Shown piece by piece: positions 41,299 through 49,862 of a DNA stretch of 64,000 nucleotides. Made by a program: the position numbers and the translations under genes. Below the pieces are notes generated by a model. That model did no database searches, had not been told where the DNA came from, and was given only the letters and a program-made list of their open reading frames with translations. The DNA is from UBA2040 sp041751955 (GTDB lineage Bacteria > Bacteroidota > Bacteroidia > Flavobacteriales_D > Crocinitomicaceae). How positions within the stretch are numbered: position 1 is the stretch's first letter; each line of letters starts with the position of its first letter. Where the stretch lies: assembly GCA_041751955.1 (NCBI GenBank), contig JBGSIB010000054.1, positions 30,088 through 94,087 on the forward strand, written 5' to 3'.

Positions 41299-44184
41299 CT
41301 ATTTAATAGCGTCGGCTTTGGCCTGAGCTGCATTCATAACATCATCTGCTTTTTTGTTGGCGGTGGCTTCAATTCCACTCGCTTTTTTGTCGGCTTCAGC
41401 TTTTAATTTATTTCCTGCTAGTTCGGCGGCTTTTTTCTTAATTGGGTTGGAACCGGCTTCTTGCATTAATTTGTCAATTTCAGCATTGGCCGAAGATCTA
41501 GCTGCGTCAGCTTGTTTTTTACCTTCAGCACGTATTTTATCGGCTTGAACTTTTGCATCGGCCATGATGGCCTGTTTCTTCGCATTCAAATCTTCACGAA
41601 CTTCTTCCACTTTATTGGTCACGACAGTTTTTACTGAATCTTTCGCTTGATTCAACATGTCTTTACCTGTATTGATTAAATTGTCTTTTACATTTCCAGA
41701 AGCCTTCATGATAGCCTCTTTGAAATCAGTTGTAATTTTTGGATCCGTGATTTTCCCAAGAACTTTTACCGTAACCGGAATGAAATCTGGCAAAGCACTT
41801 AAATTCAGTTTCGGTGCTAAGGAATTCAATTTGGCAATGCCTTGTTCAGCGGCGACGATCATTGATTTCGGCAATTCTTCCTTCGGAACATTCATTAAAA
41901 GATCATAATTGATGTCCTGCTCAAAAGTGGAGTAGCCAGAAACAGTTGTTCCTATTTTTCCAAGTTTGGTCGTAAATGGTTTAGAAAGATTGACTTTCCC
42001 ATCGGCGAAGGAGAAGAAAGTTTTCAAATCTTTGATAGTTTGATTGGCTATATTGTCCATTTTCAAAGTTTCTCCAATTTTCTCGAGTGGTTTGAAACCT
42101 GTTATTTTCACCGTACTGGTAAACAAATCTCCACTACCAGTCAATGAACTATAAATTGGTTCCAAAGAAGGCTGTAACAAAGAATTCATATTGAAATTAG
42201 ATGTAATTTTTCCTTGCGCATACTTCGCAATTGGAGCCAGTTTTTCGATGGTGACGAAATTACTTGCCAATTCTTGAATATCAATTTCCTTTAAATTAAA
42301 TCCAAAATTCAATTTCGGTTGATTCGGATTCATGGAGTTATAACTTCCTTTCAAACCAACCGTTCCACCCATGGTATTCATGGTTAAGTTGTCTAAAATT
42401 GCTTCTTCATCTTTCACCTGAACACCGCCATTCACATTTTTATATTGCATGCCATCGTAACTCATGTTGGCAACATTTGTTTTCAGATTGAAGTCAATAT
42501 TACCCGGAATCAACAAGGGTTCTTCTGCTGCTGGAGTAGTAGTTTCGTCACCTGCACCCATTCCATCAGGAGATGTTTCGCTTCCCATGAATTCGTCTAA
42601 ATCTAAGTTCGTTGAATTGAAATCGAAATCTCCTTTCAACAATTCGTCACGGAACATATAGCCCATGTAATTATCAACTTTCCCTATCATTTGAAAATCA
42701 GATTTTCCTATTTTAGCATCCAAAGCTTCCAAGGCTAAATTTTGAGGAGAGAAACGCATCAACATGGTTTTGATATCAACTGATGATGCCAAATCTGCTG
42801 ATTTGTATTTCATGTTGTCCAACTTGATAGTTCCAGCGGCATTGAAAGCTTCATAATTTTCATTGTCAAGCGCGCTCATATTTCCCTTTAAGGCAATATC
42901 GGCATCCAATTTCCCATTGTAACTTTCGCCTTCTGCCATAGGCATTACTTGCTTTAATGTAGCGAGGTCTACTTTGGCCAATATTTTTGTATCGATTAGA
43001 GGATCGACCTCTAAATTTCTCATTTTCAAGGTGGCATCAATTACGTTTCCAACGAAATCTGCATGAAACTTAGGAACGTCTACCGTCATCAAATTCATGT
43101 CAGCGCCTCCAATAAACTTGGAACCTGCTTTCATGGCAATATTGTTAATCGAACCAGGCACATCTGGATATTTAATTTGTGCGTTGTCAACAGCTAGATT
43201 GAAGTCCCAACCGGGCATATTTTTATCGTCCATTCTACCTTTCACAAATCCATCCATGGCTAAGTTCCCTCTGGTCACCATGCTTTCATATCCAGATTGG
43301 TAGAAAGTAGGAATCAGGGAAAGGAAATCTTTGAAAGTCGCTTTGGAGGCGTCTAATTTTAAATCCATGTTGTCGTATCCTTCTAACATTTCGTAAAAAC
43401 CGTTGATGGCGAATTTCAAATTGTTCAGGTTGAAGGTGTTTTCTTTCATGGTGAATTTGGATGTTTTCTCCGTAAATTCCATCAATATATTTACATCTGC
43501 ATCCGTTTTCGTTTTCGTCAAATATGGAATTCCGCTCATAGAATAGCTCAATTCATCTGTTGTCGTTTTGGTCTCGAAATCAATGACATCAGCCGTCATA
43601 TCACCTTTACCTTCGTGATTCAGGTTCATGATTTCGGCAAACATATCTCCAGCACGGTCATCGTAACGAATCTGACCTTTTTCAATGGAATAACTTTCCA
43701 AACTCATTTTGAAATTGGAAGGTTCTTCGATTTCTTCAGGAGTTTTGATAGAATCAGGTTTAACGATATCGTAATTTGCCCTTCCGTCTTTCAAAATCCG
43801 AACATCGATTTTGGGTTCAACCATAGAAATATTGCGAATAGAAATTTGATCGCCAGAGATAACATCCCATAGTTTGACTTGTGCTTTTATCTGCTTTGCG
43901 TTAATCAATTCTACACCTTCAAAATCGCCTTTTCCGGTAATTTTTGTATCGATTAATTGGACAGTCAAATTCGGAAAAGTACTGAACCATGTTAAGTCGA
44001 AATCACCCAATTCTAGCTCGGCGGTGAGGGATTTATTGGCCTCTTTTATCACCATTTCTTTCAATTCATCTTTGAAAAAATAAGGGATAAGTATAATTGC
44101 CAAAATCAATAAGAAGATAGTAATTCCTGATCCAATTAATATCTTTTTTAGCCAACTTTTTTTCTTTTTTTGCATCTTTTCCAA
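41299..44184 (-). CDS. AsmA-family protein with long Lys/Ala-rich C-terminal helix
   Basis: 961 residues. One N-terminal membrane segment (WLKKILIGSGITIFLLILAIILIPYFF) is followed by an AsmA N-terminal region (LELGDFDLTWFSTFPNLTVQLIDTKI) and a long beta-groove type body ending in an AsmA C-terminal-like segment (NFGFNLKEIDIQELASNF … GDLFTSTVKITGF). AsmA-like proteins bridge the envelope and are implicated in phospholipid transport to the outer membrane. The last 150 residues are unusual: Lys/Ala/Glu-rich amphipathic helical repeats (KAQADKIRAEGKKQAD-like words). Confidence 0.88.
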   Translation of the reverse strand: MEKMQKKKKSWLKKILIGSGITIFLLILAIILIPYFFKDELKEMVIKEANKSLTAELELGDFDLTWFSTFPNLTVQLIDTKITGKGDFEGVELINAKQIKAQVKLWDVISGDQISIRNISMVEPKIDVRILKDGRANYDIVKPDSIKTPEEIEEPSNFKMSLESYSIEKGQIRYDDRAGDMFAEIMNLNHEGKGDMTADVIDFETKTTTDELSYSMSGIPYLTKTKTDADVNILMEFTEKTSKFTMKENTFNLNNLKFAINGFYEMLEGYDNMDLKLDASKATFKDFLSLIPTFYQSGYESMVTRGNLAMDGFVKGRMDDKNMPGWDFNLAVDNAQIKYPDVPGSINNIAMKAGSKFIGGADMNLMTVDVPKFHADFVGNVIDATLKMRNLEVDPLIDTKILAKVDLATLKQVMPMAEGESYNGKLDADIALKGNMSALDNENYEAFNAAGTIKLDNMKYKSADLASSVDIKTMLMRFSPQNLALEALDAKIGKSDFQMIGKVDNYMGYMFRDELLKGDFDFNSTNLDLDEFMGSETSPDGMGAGDETTTPAAEEPLLIPGNIDFNLKTNVANMSYDGMQYKNVNGGVQVKDEEAILDNLTMNTMGGTVGLKGSYNSMNPNQPKLNFGFNLKEIDIQELASNFVTIEKLAPIAKYAQGKITSNFNMNSLLQPSLEPIYSSLTGSGDLFTSTVKITGFKPLEKIGETLKMDNIANQTIKDLKTFFSFADGKVNLSKPFTTKLGKIGTTVSGYSTFEQDINYDLLMNVPKEELPKSMIVAAEQGIAKLNSLAPKLNLSALPDFIPVTVKVLGKITDPKITTDFKEAIMKASGNVKDNLINTGKDMLNQAKDSVKTVVTNKVEEVREDLNAKKQAIMADAKVQADKIRAEGKKQADAARSSANAEIDKLMQEAGSNPIKKKAAELAGNKLKAEADKKASGIEATANKKADDVMNAAQAKADAIK

Positions 44185-44246
44185 TTTTCAATTTGAATTA
44201 ATATGTCGATATTTGTTTGACACATCAAAATTCAAGCCTAAAAGTA

Positions 44247-45032
44247 ATGCAAAAAAGATTATTTCTCTTTCCGTTTTTAACATTCTTAACGCTTTCAAGT
44301 GCTTTTGGACAGATAGTAGGTTCGGAAGAAGAAAAGAAAGTCGACAAGACCGAAGAAAAGAAAGAAGATGGTATAGTTGATCGAGCGAACCGTCAAGATT
44401 TACGAGAGATAGATAGCGTAACACAAGTGTATTTCAATACGAATTGGTCGAATACTTTTCGGACCTTGACACCCAACGGTGAATTGTTTGGAAAAGAATT
44501 GGGCAAGAGATCAGATGAGACTAGTGCTAATTTTTGGTCCTATAGTGTTGGCATTCGCAACGCTTTGAGCGACCATTTTCAGATAGAGGTAGGCTTAGGT
44601 TTTATGCGGAATGGTGAAAAATATTCGTTTGAAGGTACAGACACGAGTTATTCATACACAACAACTTACCGATACATTACAATGCCAATAGTTGCTTATT
44701 ATACCTACGGTAAGGACATTAAATTTTTAGCAGGAGCTGGGATAATGCCGCAATTGTTTATGAGTGAATTGAAGGAAATAAATTTTGTCACCACGAACAA
44801 TACCAAAGGCAAGGACGAAATAAAGACAAAAAGTGGTACAGCACAGCACGCATCGTTCATGTCTAGCGCTTTATTTCGTGTTGGTGTTCAGCTGAACTAC
44901 AGTCGATATTGGTCAATTTATTTTATGCCAGAATATCGGATTCAATTAACGAGCACATACGGAAAGAATAGCGCTTACATTCACAAAGCGAATGCCATTG
45001 GTTTTAACCTTGGACTTACTTATCAATTGTAA
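44247..45032 (+). CDS. outer-membrane beta-barrel protein
   Basis: 261 residues with a signal peptide (MQKRLFLFPFLTFLTLSSAFG), a charged linker (EEEKKVDKTEEKKED), then about eight amphipathic strands (HFQIEVGLGFMRNGEKYSFEG, YITMPIVAYYTYG, IGFNLGLTYQL at the end). This is the porin-like OmpW/OprF fold in outline; no ligand known. I start at 44247 because the in-frame TTG at 44217 would spoil the signal. It is the first gene of a three-gene operon (3-bp gaps). Confidence 0.75.
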   Translation: MQKRLFLFPFLTFLTLSSAFGQIVGSEEEKKVDKTEEKKEDGIVDRANRQDLREIDSVTQVYFNTNWSNTFRTLTPNGELFGKELGKRSDETSANFWSYSVGIRNALSDHFQIEVGLGFMRNGEKYSFEGTDTSYSYTTTYRYITMPIVAYYTYGKDIKFLAGAGIMPQLFMSELKEINFVTTNNTKGKDEIKTKSGTAQHASFMSSALFRVGVQLNYSRYWSIYFMPEYRIQLTSTYGKNSAYIHKANAIGFNLGLTYQL

Positions 45033-45035
45033 AAT

Positions 45036-46130
45036 ATGAAGATCAGAGAAATTACGCAATATCTAGAAAGTTTTGCGCCCATTTCCAGTCAAGAAAGTTA
45101 TGATAATTCAGGACTAATAGTCGGTACACCAGATGATGAAGTGACGGCTGCCCTGATTTCCTTGGATTGCACAGAGGAAATTGTTCAAGAAGCGATTGAT
45201 AGAAATTGTCAACTGGTAATTTCTCATCATCCTATTGTTTTCAAGGGCTTAAAAAAGTTTAATGGTAAGAATTACGTGGAAAGAACGGTCATCAAGGCGA
45301 TAAAAAATAATATTGCCATTTATGCGATTCATACCAATTTAGACAATTATCGATACGGCGTAAATGAAGAAATTTCGCGTCGCTTGAATTTGAAAAACAC
45401 AAAAATTTTGGCACCAAAGGAAAATGTCCTTTATAAATTAGTGAGTTACGTTCCTGAAGAAGCAAAAGAAAAAGTTCTCAATGCTCTTTTTGATGCGGGA
45501 GCTGGACATATCGGAAATTATTCCAATTGTTCTTTTAGCGGGTTGGGAGAAGGCACTTTTTTACCCAATGAACGAGCGAATCCATCCTCAGGTGAAAAGG
45601 GAAAATTGAGTCGTGATCCAGAGTATAAAATTGAGGTTTTGGTTAACACACGTGTTAAAAATCAAGTTTTTGGCGCCTTGTTGGATGCGCATCCTTACGA
45701 AGAAGTGGCACATGAATGGATAGCTGTTGCGAATAAAAATCAAGACGAAGGCGCTGGAATGGTGGGTGAATTGGAACATGAAATGTCGGAAATTGAATTT
45801 TTAACATCTGTCAAAGAAATATTTCAATGTGGTGTGATTCGCCATACTGCCTTGCGAAATAAAGCCATTAAACGCGTGGCTGTTTGTGGTGGTTCTGGTG
45901 GATTTTTATTGTCAAATGCGATACGTGAAAAAGCAGATGTTTTCATCACAGCAGATTACAAATACCATGAGTTTTTCGACGCTGAGGGTCAAATTATTAT
46001 CGCCGATATTGGACATTTTGAAAGCGAACAATACACAACGCACCTTTTAGGTGATATATTGACGAAAAAATTCCCTAACTTTGCGGTCAATTTAACAGGA
46101 CGGAATACAAATCCTATCAAATATTTTTGA
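45036..46130 (+). CDS. Nif3-like dinuclear metal centre protein (DUF34)
   Basis: 364 residues. Metal ligands are visible in VISHHPIVFKG (HH), AIHTNLDNYRYG (H, D) and ITADYKYHEFFDAEGQIIIADIGHFESEQ (H, H, E). The central insert (about residues 130-240) matches the PII/CutA-like domain of long DUF34 members. The family forms hexamers and is tied to metal or cofactor homeostasis, but its reaction is unsettled. DUF34 genes are commonly paired with a coiled-coil zinc-ribbon gene, as here. Confidence 0.9.
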   Translation: MKIREITQYLESFAPISSQESYDNSGLIVGTPDDEVTAALISLDCTEEIVQEAIDRNCQLVISHHPIVFKGLKKFNGKNYVERTVIKAIKNNIAIYAIHTNLDNYRYGVNEEISRRLNLKNTKILAPKENVLYKLVSYVPEEAKEKVLNALFDAGAGHIGNYSNCSFSGLGEGTFLPNERANPSSGEKGKLSRDPEYKIEVLVNTRVKNQVFGALLDAHPYEEVAHEWIAVANKNQDEGAGMVGELEHEMSEIEFLTSVKEIFQCGVIRHTALRNKAIKRVAVCGGSGGFLLSNAIREKADVFITADYKYHEFFDAEGQIIIADIGHFESEQYTTHLLGDILTKKFPNFAVNLTGRNTNPIKYF

Positions 46131-46133
46131 CAA

Positions 46134-46889
46134 ATGGCTGGAACAGCAACAAAGAAAGAAACAAGCGTTGAGGCGAAATTAGACGCCTTGTACCAATTGC
46201 AATTAATTGATTCTGAAATTGATAGAATCAGAACAATCCGCGGTGAATTACCCTTGGAAGTTCAGGATTTGGAAGATGAGATGGCTGGTTTGGAAACTCG
46301 AGTGAATAACTTGAAGGAAGATATGCTAGAAATCGAAACAGAAGTTTCTGACCGTAAAAATGCGATCAAAGATGCTGAATTCGCTATATCGAAGTACAAA
46401 GAGCAACAAGATAAAGTAAGAAATAACCGTGAGTTTGAATCTTTAGCAAAAGAAATTGAATACCAAGAATTGGAAATCAAATTGCACGATAAGAAAACCA
46501 AAGAAGCGAGATTGAAAATTGTTACGAAAAAAGAAGTTTTGGAAGAAGCAATTGAAAGAATGGAATTCCGCGCTGTCGATTTGAAAACGAAAAAAGCAGA
46601 ATTGGACGAAATCGTTGCTGAAACACAAAAAGACGAAGACAAATTGCAAAAGCAATCAGATGACGCCAAAGGAAAAATCGATGCACGTTTGATTACAGCA
46701 TACGATCGTTTGAGAGGAAATTCAAAAAATGGTTTGGCTGTTGTTTCTGTTCAGCGTGATGCCTGTGGAGGTTGTTTCAACAAAATACCACCACAACGTC
46801 AATTGGATATCGCATCCAAAAGAAAAGTTATCGTTTGTGAACATTGCGGACGTATTTTGGTTCCAGAACCAGAAGAAAAAAAGAAATAA
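46134..46889 (+). CDS. coiled-coil zinc-ribbon protein (Nif3 partner)
   Basis: 251 residues: a long antiparallel coiled coil (about 15-190) rich in Glu/Lys heptads, then a C4 zinc ribbon with ACGGCFNKIPPQ and VCEHCGRIL. It matches the PF02591-type (zf-RING_7) family that travels with Nif3/DUF34. The product may chaperone nucleic acid or metal to Nif3; the function is inferred from linkage. It starts 3 bp after the Nif3 stop and a strong terminator closes the operon. Confidence 0.9.
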   Translation: MAGTATKKETSVEAKLDALYQLQLIDSEIDRIRTIRGELPLEVQDLEDEMAGLETRVNNLKEDMLEIETEVSDRKNAIKDAEFAISKYKEQQDKVRNNREFESLAKEIEYQELEIKLHDKKTKEARLKIVTKKEVLEEAIERMEFRAVDLKTKKAELDEIVAETQKDEDKLQKQSDDAKGKIDARLITAYDRLRGNSKNGLAVVSVQRDACGGCFNKIPPQRQLDIASKRKVIVCEHCGRILVPEPEEKKK

Positions 46890-46911
46890 TTCAAAAAATT
46901 ATATTTGATTT

Positions 46912-46950
46912 AACAGATAGAGGCGCGATTCATCGCGCCTCTATCTGTTT
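46912..46950 (+). terminator. strong rho-independent terminator
   Basis: A perfect 17-bp stem (left arm AACAGATAGAGGCGCGA, right arm TCGCGCCTCTATCTGTT) encloses a TTCA loop, followed by TTT. It closes the Nif3/zinc-ribbon operon 22 bp after the stop. Confidence 0.9.
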
Positions 46951-47034
46951 AAAACCGTTTATTCCGTATTAGTCCATTCCTTTCCATTCCCTTACCAAAA
47001 CAATCATTTCCCAATTTACCCGTATCTTTCACCC

Positions 47035-48258
47035 ATGAAATTCAACGATTATTCCATAGCCAAATCCATTAAATCGCAATTAGAAAAAATGAATTTTTCG
47101 CGACCGACGGATATCCAATACCGAACCATTCCGCATGTGATGAAAGGGGAAGACGTTATGGCCATTGCGCAAACAGGAACTGGAAAAACTGGAGCATTTG
47201 TTATTCCGATATTAGACAAATTGGAGGGGTACAAGCGGAAAAATTACAATGGGGTTCGTTGTCTTGTAATGGTCCCAACGCGTGAATTGGCGCAACAAAT
47301 AACAACAGTTTTCCAAGAAATAGGAAAAGAAACCACAGTAAAAACGATGGGTTTGTACGGTGGTGTTGAGCAGGAACAACAAATTAAAAGGTTAGAAAAG
47401 CGAGTGGACGTTTTGGTGGCGACACCTGGACGCATGTTTGATTTGATTTCACAAGGTCACATAGATGTGTCAGGAGTGGAAGCTTTGATACTAGACGAAG
47501 CAGATTTGATGCTCGACATGGGCTTCAACAAAGATATTCAAGATATCGTCAAGAAAATACCAAAGAGCAGACAAACCCTTTTCTTTTCGGCAACGATAGA
47601 TAAAAAGATTAAATCCTTAGCCTATTCTGTGGTTCGCGATGCTATACGAATTCAGATTTCTCCGAAAAATCCAGTAGCGAAGAACATTGATCACGCTGTA
47701 GCTTTTGTTGAAATGGATGACAAACGGTTCTTCTTAGAAAACATTTTAAGAGAATACGAAGAAGACATGTTCATCGTTTTTGTTCGAACCAAAGTAAGAG
47801 CCGAGCGTGTTGTAGCTGCGATGGATCGTGTAAAAGTAGAATCGCATTTTTTCCATGGCGGAATGGAACAGAAAGATCGTTTTCAATTGTTGGACCGATT
47901 CCGAAAAGGAGAGTTTAGGGTTTTAATTACCACAGATGTAGCTGCCAGAGGAATCGATATTCCCGCGGTGAAGTATGTTATTAATTACGACCTGCCTGAA
48001 GATCCAGAGAATTATGTGCATCGCTGTGGTCGCTGCGGACGTGGCACGAACCGTGGGCAAGCGCTGTCATTTTGTTCCAAAGAAGAAATGGAATTTTTGA
48101 CTTTAATCGAAGAATATACCGGCGAACAAATTACTCGTCACGAAATTGATAAATCAGAATATTCGGCCATCGTTTTCGACTCTGAAGACCCAACGTACGA
48201 TTGGAAAAAGCTGATCGACGACGACAATAAGTTTTCTGGAACCGAAGAAGAATGGTGA
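47035..48258 (+). CDS. DEAD-box RNA helicase
   Basis: 407 residues with all motifs intact: GFSRPTDIQ-like Q motif (FSRPTDIQYRTIP), AQTGTGKT (I), PTRELA (Ia), ATPGR (Ib), DEAD (II), SAT (III), TTDVAARGIDIP (V) and HRCGRCGRG (VI). The short C-terminus carries no extra RNA-binding domain. Ribosome assembly or RNA turnover is likely. A TATCTTTC near-consensus -7 box lies about 17 bp before the ATG. Three DEAD-box type genes occur in this 64-kb window. Confidence 0.92.
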   Translation: MKFNDYSIAKSIKSQLEKMNFSRPTDIQYRTIPHVMKGEDVMAIAQTGTGKTGAFVIPILDKLEGYKRKNYNGVRCLVMVPTRELAQQITTVFQEIGKETTVKTMGLYGGVEQEQQIKRLEKRVDVLVATPGRMFDLISQGHIDVSGVEALILDEADLMLDMGFNKDIQDIVKKIPKSRQTLFFSATIDKKIKSLAYSVVRDAIRIQISPKNPVAKNIDHAVAFVEMDDKRFFLENILREYEEDMFIVFVRTKVRAERVVAAMDRVKVESHFFHGGMEQKDRFQLLDRFRKGEFRVLITTDVAARGIDIPAVKYVINYDLPEDPENYVHRCGRCGRGTNRGQALSFCSKEEMEFLTLIEEYTGEQITRHEIDKSEYSAIVFDSEDPTYDWKKLIDDDNKFSGTEEEW

Positions 48259-48450
48259 TTTGGACCGGCTACGCCTGATGGATTGGCTGCGCCTGTTGGA
48301 TCGTCCCGAAAGCTTTCGGTACTGTTAGACCGCTTCGCTGATAGACTTATTTCGAATCAGCCATCAGCGAAGCGTCCAAAATCCAACAGCGAAGCGGTCC
48401 ATGCTCCATCAGCGAAGCGGTCCAAAATCCAACAGCGCAGCGGTCCAATT
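48258..48450. repeat. long inverted-repeat element of the GGACCGCTTCGCTGAT family
   Basis: The left half contains GGACCGGCTACGCCTGAT, GGATTGGCTGCGCCTG and ACCGCTTCGCTGAT; the right half contains their inverted counterparts ATCAGCGAAGCG, ACAGCGAAGCGGTCC, ATCAGCGAAGCGGTCC and ACAGCGCAGCGGTCC. A perfect 14-bp palindrome, CCGAAAGCTTTCGG, lies at 48306-48319. The whole is capable of a long imperfect hairpin and lies just before the hisS promoter. Confidence 0.9.
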
Positions 48451-48468
48451 TTCGTAATCCAAATTTAT

Positions 48469-48476
48469 TATCTTTA
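48469..48476 (+). promoter_or_regulatory. -7 promoter element of hisS
   Basis: TATCTTTA, one base off TAnnTTTG, 15 bp before the hisS ATG. Confidence 0.45.
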
Positions 48477-48491
48477 CCAAAAATTTAAAAA

Positions 48492-49862
48492 ATGGCCCAA
48501 AAACCAGCGATTCCCAAGGGGACAAGGGATTTTCTACCGGTAGAAGTTGAACGAAGAAACTATCTTTTTGAGACGATAAAAAGTGTTTTTAAAAAATACG
48601 GTTTTGGTCCAATTGAGACGCCTAGCTTTGAATTGTCTTCCACTTTGATGGGGAAATATGGTGAGGAAGGTGATCGATTGATTTTTCGTATTTTAAATTC
48701 TGGTGATAAAATGCTCAAAGCAGACACCGATGCTTTGGCCGAGAAGAATTTACCTCGATTTGCGAATTCATTGGCAGAAAAAGCTTTGCGCTATGACCTG
48801 ACAGTTCCATTTGCACGTTTCGTGGTTCAGCACCAAAACGATTTGACCTTCCCTTTCAAACGCTATCAAATACAACCTGTTTGGCGAGCTGATCGTCCGC
48901 AACATGGTCGTTATCAAGAGTTTTTTCAATGCGATGCGGATGTGGTGGGTAGCGATTCGCTTTTACATGAAGTCGATTTGATTTTTATTTTTGATGAGGT
49001 GCTTTCAAAATTGAAAATTCCAGATTTTACGATTAAAATCAACAACCGAAAAATACTGTCTGGTATTGCTGAAATCAGTGGTGAAGCGGATAAAATTATC
49101 GACATCACGGTGGCCATCGATAAGTTAGACAAAATAGGCGAGGAAGGTGTAATCAAAGAATTGACAGAAAAAGGTGTTTCTGATTCCGCAATTGACATTA
49201 TCAAACCGCTTTTTGCCTTAAATGGTGACAACAATCAGTGTTTGAAGACAATGGAAACCATGTTGGCGAAGAGCGAGATGGGTTTGAAAGGTATAGAAGA
49301 ATTGCGCTACGTTTTGGATAAAGTGGAAATGCTAGGTTTGTCCGAAGCGAAATTGGAATTTGATGTTACGCTTGCCAGAGGATTGAATTATTATACAGGA
49401 GCAATTTTTGAAGTGGCAGCCAACGGAATAAAAATGGGAAGTATTTGTGGTGGAGGTCGTTACGATGATTTGACAGGTCTTTTCGGCATGAAAGGAATGT
49501 CTGGTGTTGGAATTTCTTTCGGGGCAGATCGTATTTATGATGTGCTCAACGAACTGAATTTATTTCCCGAAAAATTAGGTCAAACCTTGGATGTTCTTTT
49601 CGTGAATTTCGGAGAAAACGAGCAAGATTTTTGTTTGCCCATTCTGAAAAAGTTGCGCGAAAACAATGTAGCCTGCGAAATTTATCCGAGCGCTGCGAAA
49701 ATGCAAAAACAGATGAAATACGCCAATGATAAAAACATTCCTTTCGTTGCTATAGTTGGCGAAAGTGAATTGTCGAGCGGAAATATTCAAGTGAAAAATA
49801 TGGAGACTGGCGAACAAATAAGCCTGACTCAAAACGAATTAATAGCAAAATGGGCGAAGTAA
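48492..49862 (+). CDS. hisS: histidyl-tRNA synthetase
   Basis: 456 residues, class II synthetase charging tRNA-His. Starts KPAIPKGTRDFLP; motif 2 is RYQIQPVWRADRPQHGRYQEFFQCDADVVG; the histidine loops are LARGLNYYTGAIFEV and GSICGGGRYDDLTGLFG; a C-terminal anticodon-binding domain follows (VLFVNFGENEQDF … FVAIVGESEL). Its 3' end overlaps the start of hutH by 13 bp, so synthesis and degradation enzymes for histidine use are translationally linked. Confidence 0.96.
   Translation: MAQKPAIPKGTRDFLPVEVERRNYLFETIKSVFKKYGFGPIETPSFELSSTLMGKYGEEGDRLIFRILNSGDKMLKADTDALAEKNLPRFANSLAEKALRYDLTVPFARFVVQHQNDLTFPFKRYQIQPVWRADRPQHGRYQEFFQCDADVVGSDSLLHEVDLIFIFDEVLSKLKIPDFTIKINNRKILSGIAEISGEADKIIDITVAIDKLDKIGEEGVIKELTEKGVSDSAIDIIKPLFALNGDNNQCLKTMETMLAKSEMGLKGIEELRYVLDKVEMLGLSEAKLEFDVTLARGLNYYTGAIFEVAANGIKMGSICGGGRYDDLTGLFGMKGMSGVGISFGADRIYDVLNELNLFPEKLGQTLDVLFVNFGENEQDFCLPILKKLRENNVACEIYPSAAKMQKQMKYANDKNIPFVAIVGESELSSGNIQVKNMETGEQISLTQNELIAKWAK

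Noticed and set aside
46262..46669. Long antisense frame inside the zinc-ribbon gene
   Set aside because: It mirrors the Glu/Lys-rich coiled coil (giving Ser/Phe-rich text) and has no independent support.
48283..48543. 86-codon plus-strand frame upstream of hisS
   Set aside because: It is a translation of the inverted repeat element and runs into the hisS start in another frame.
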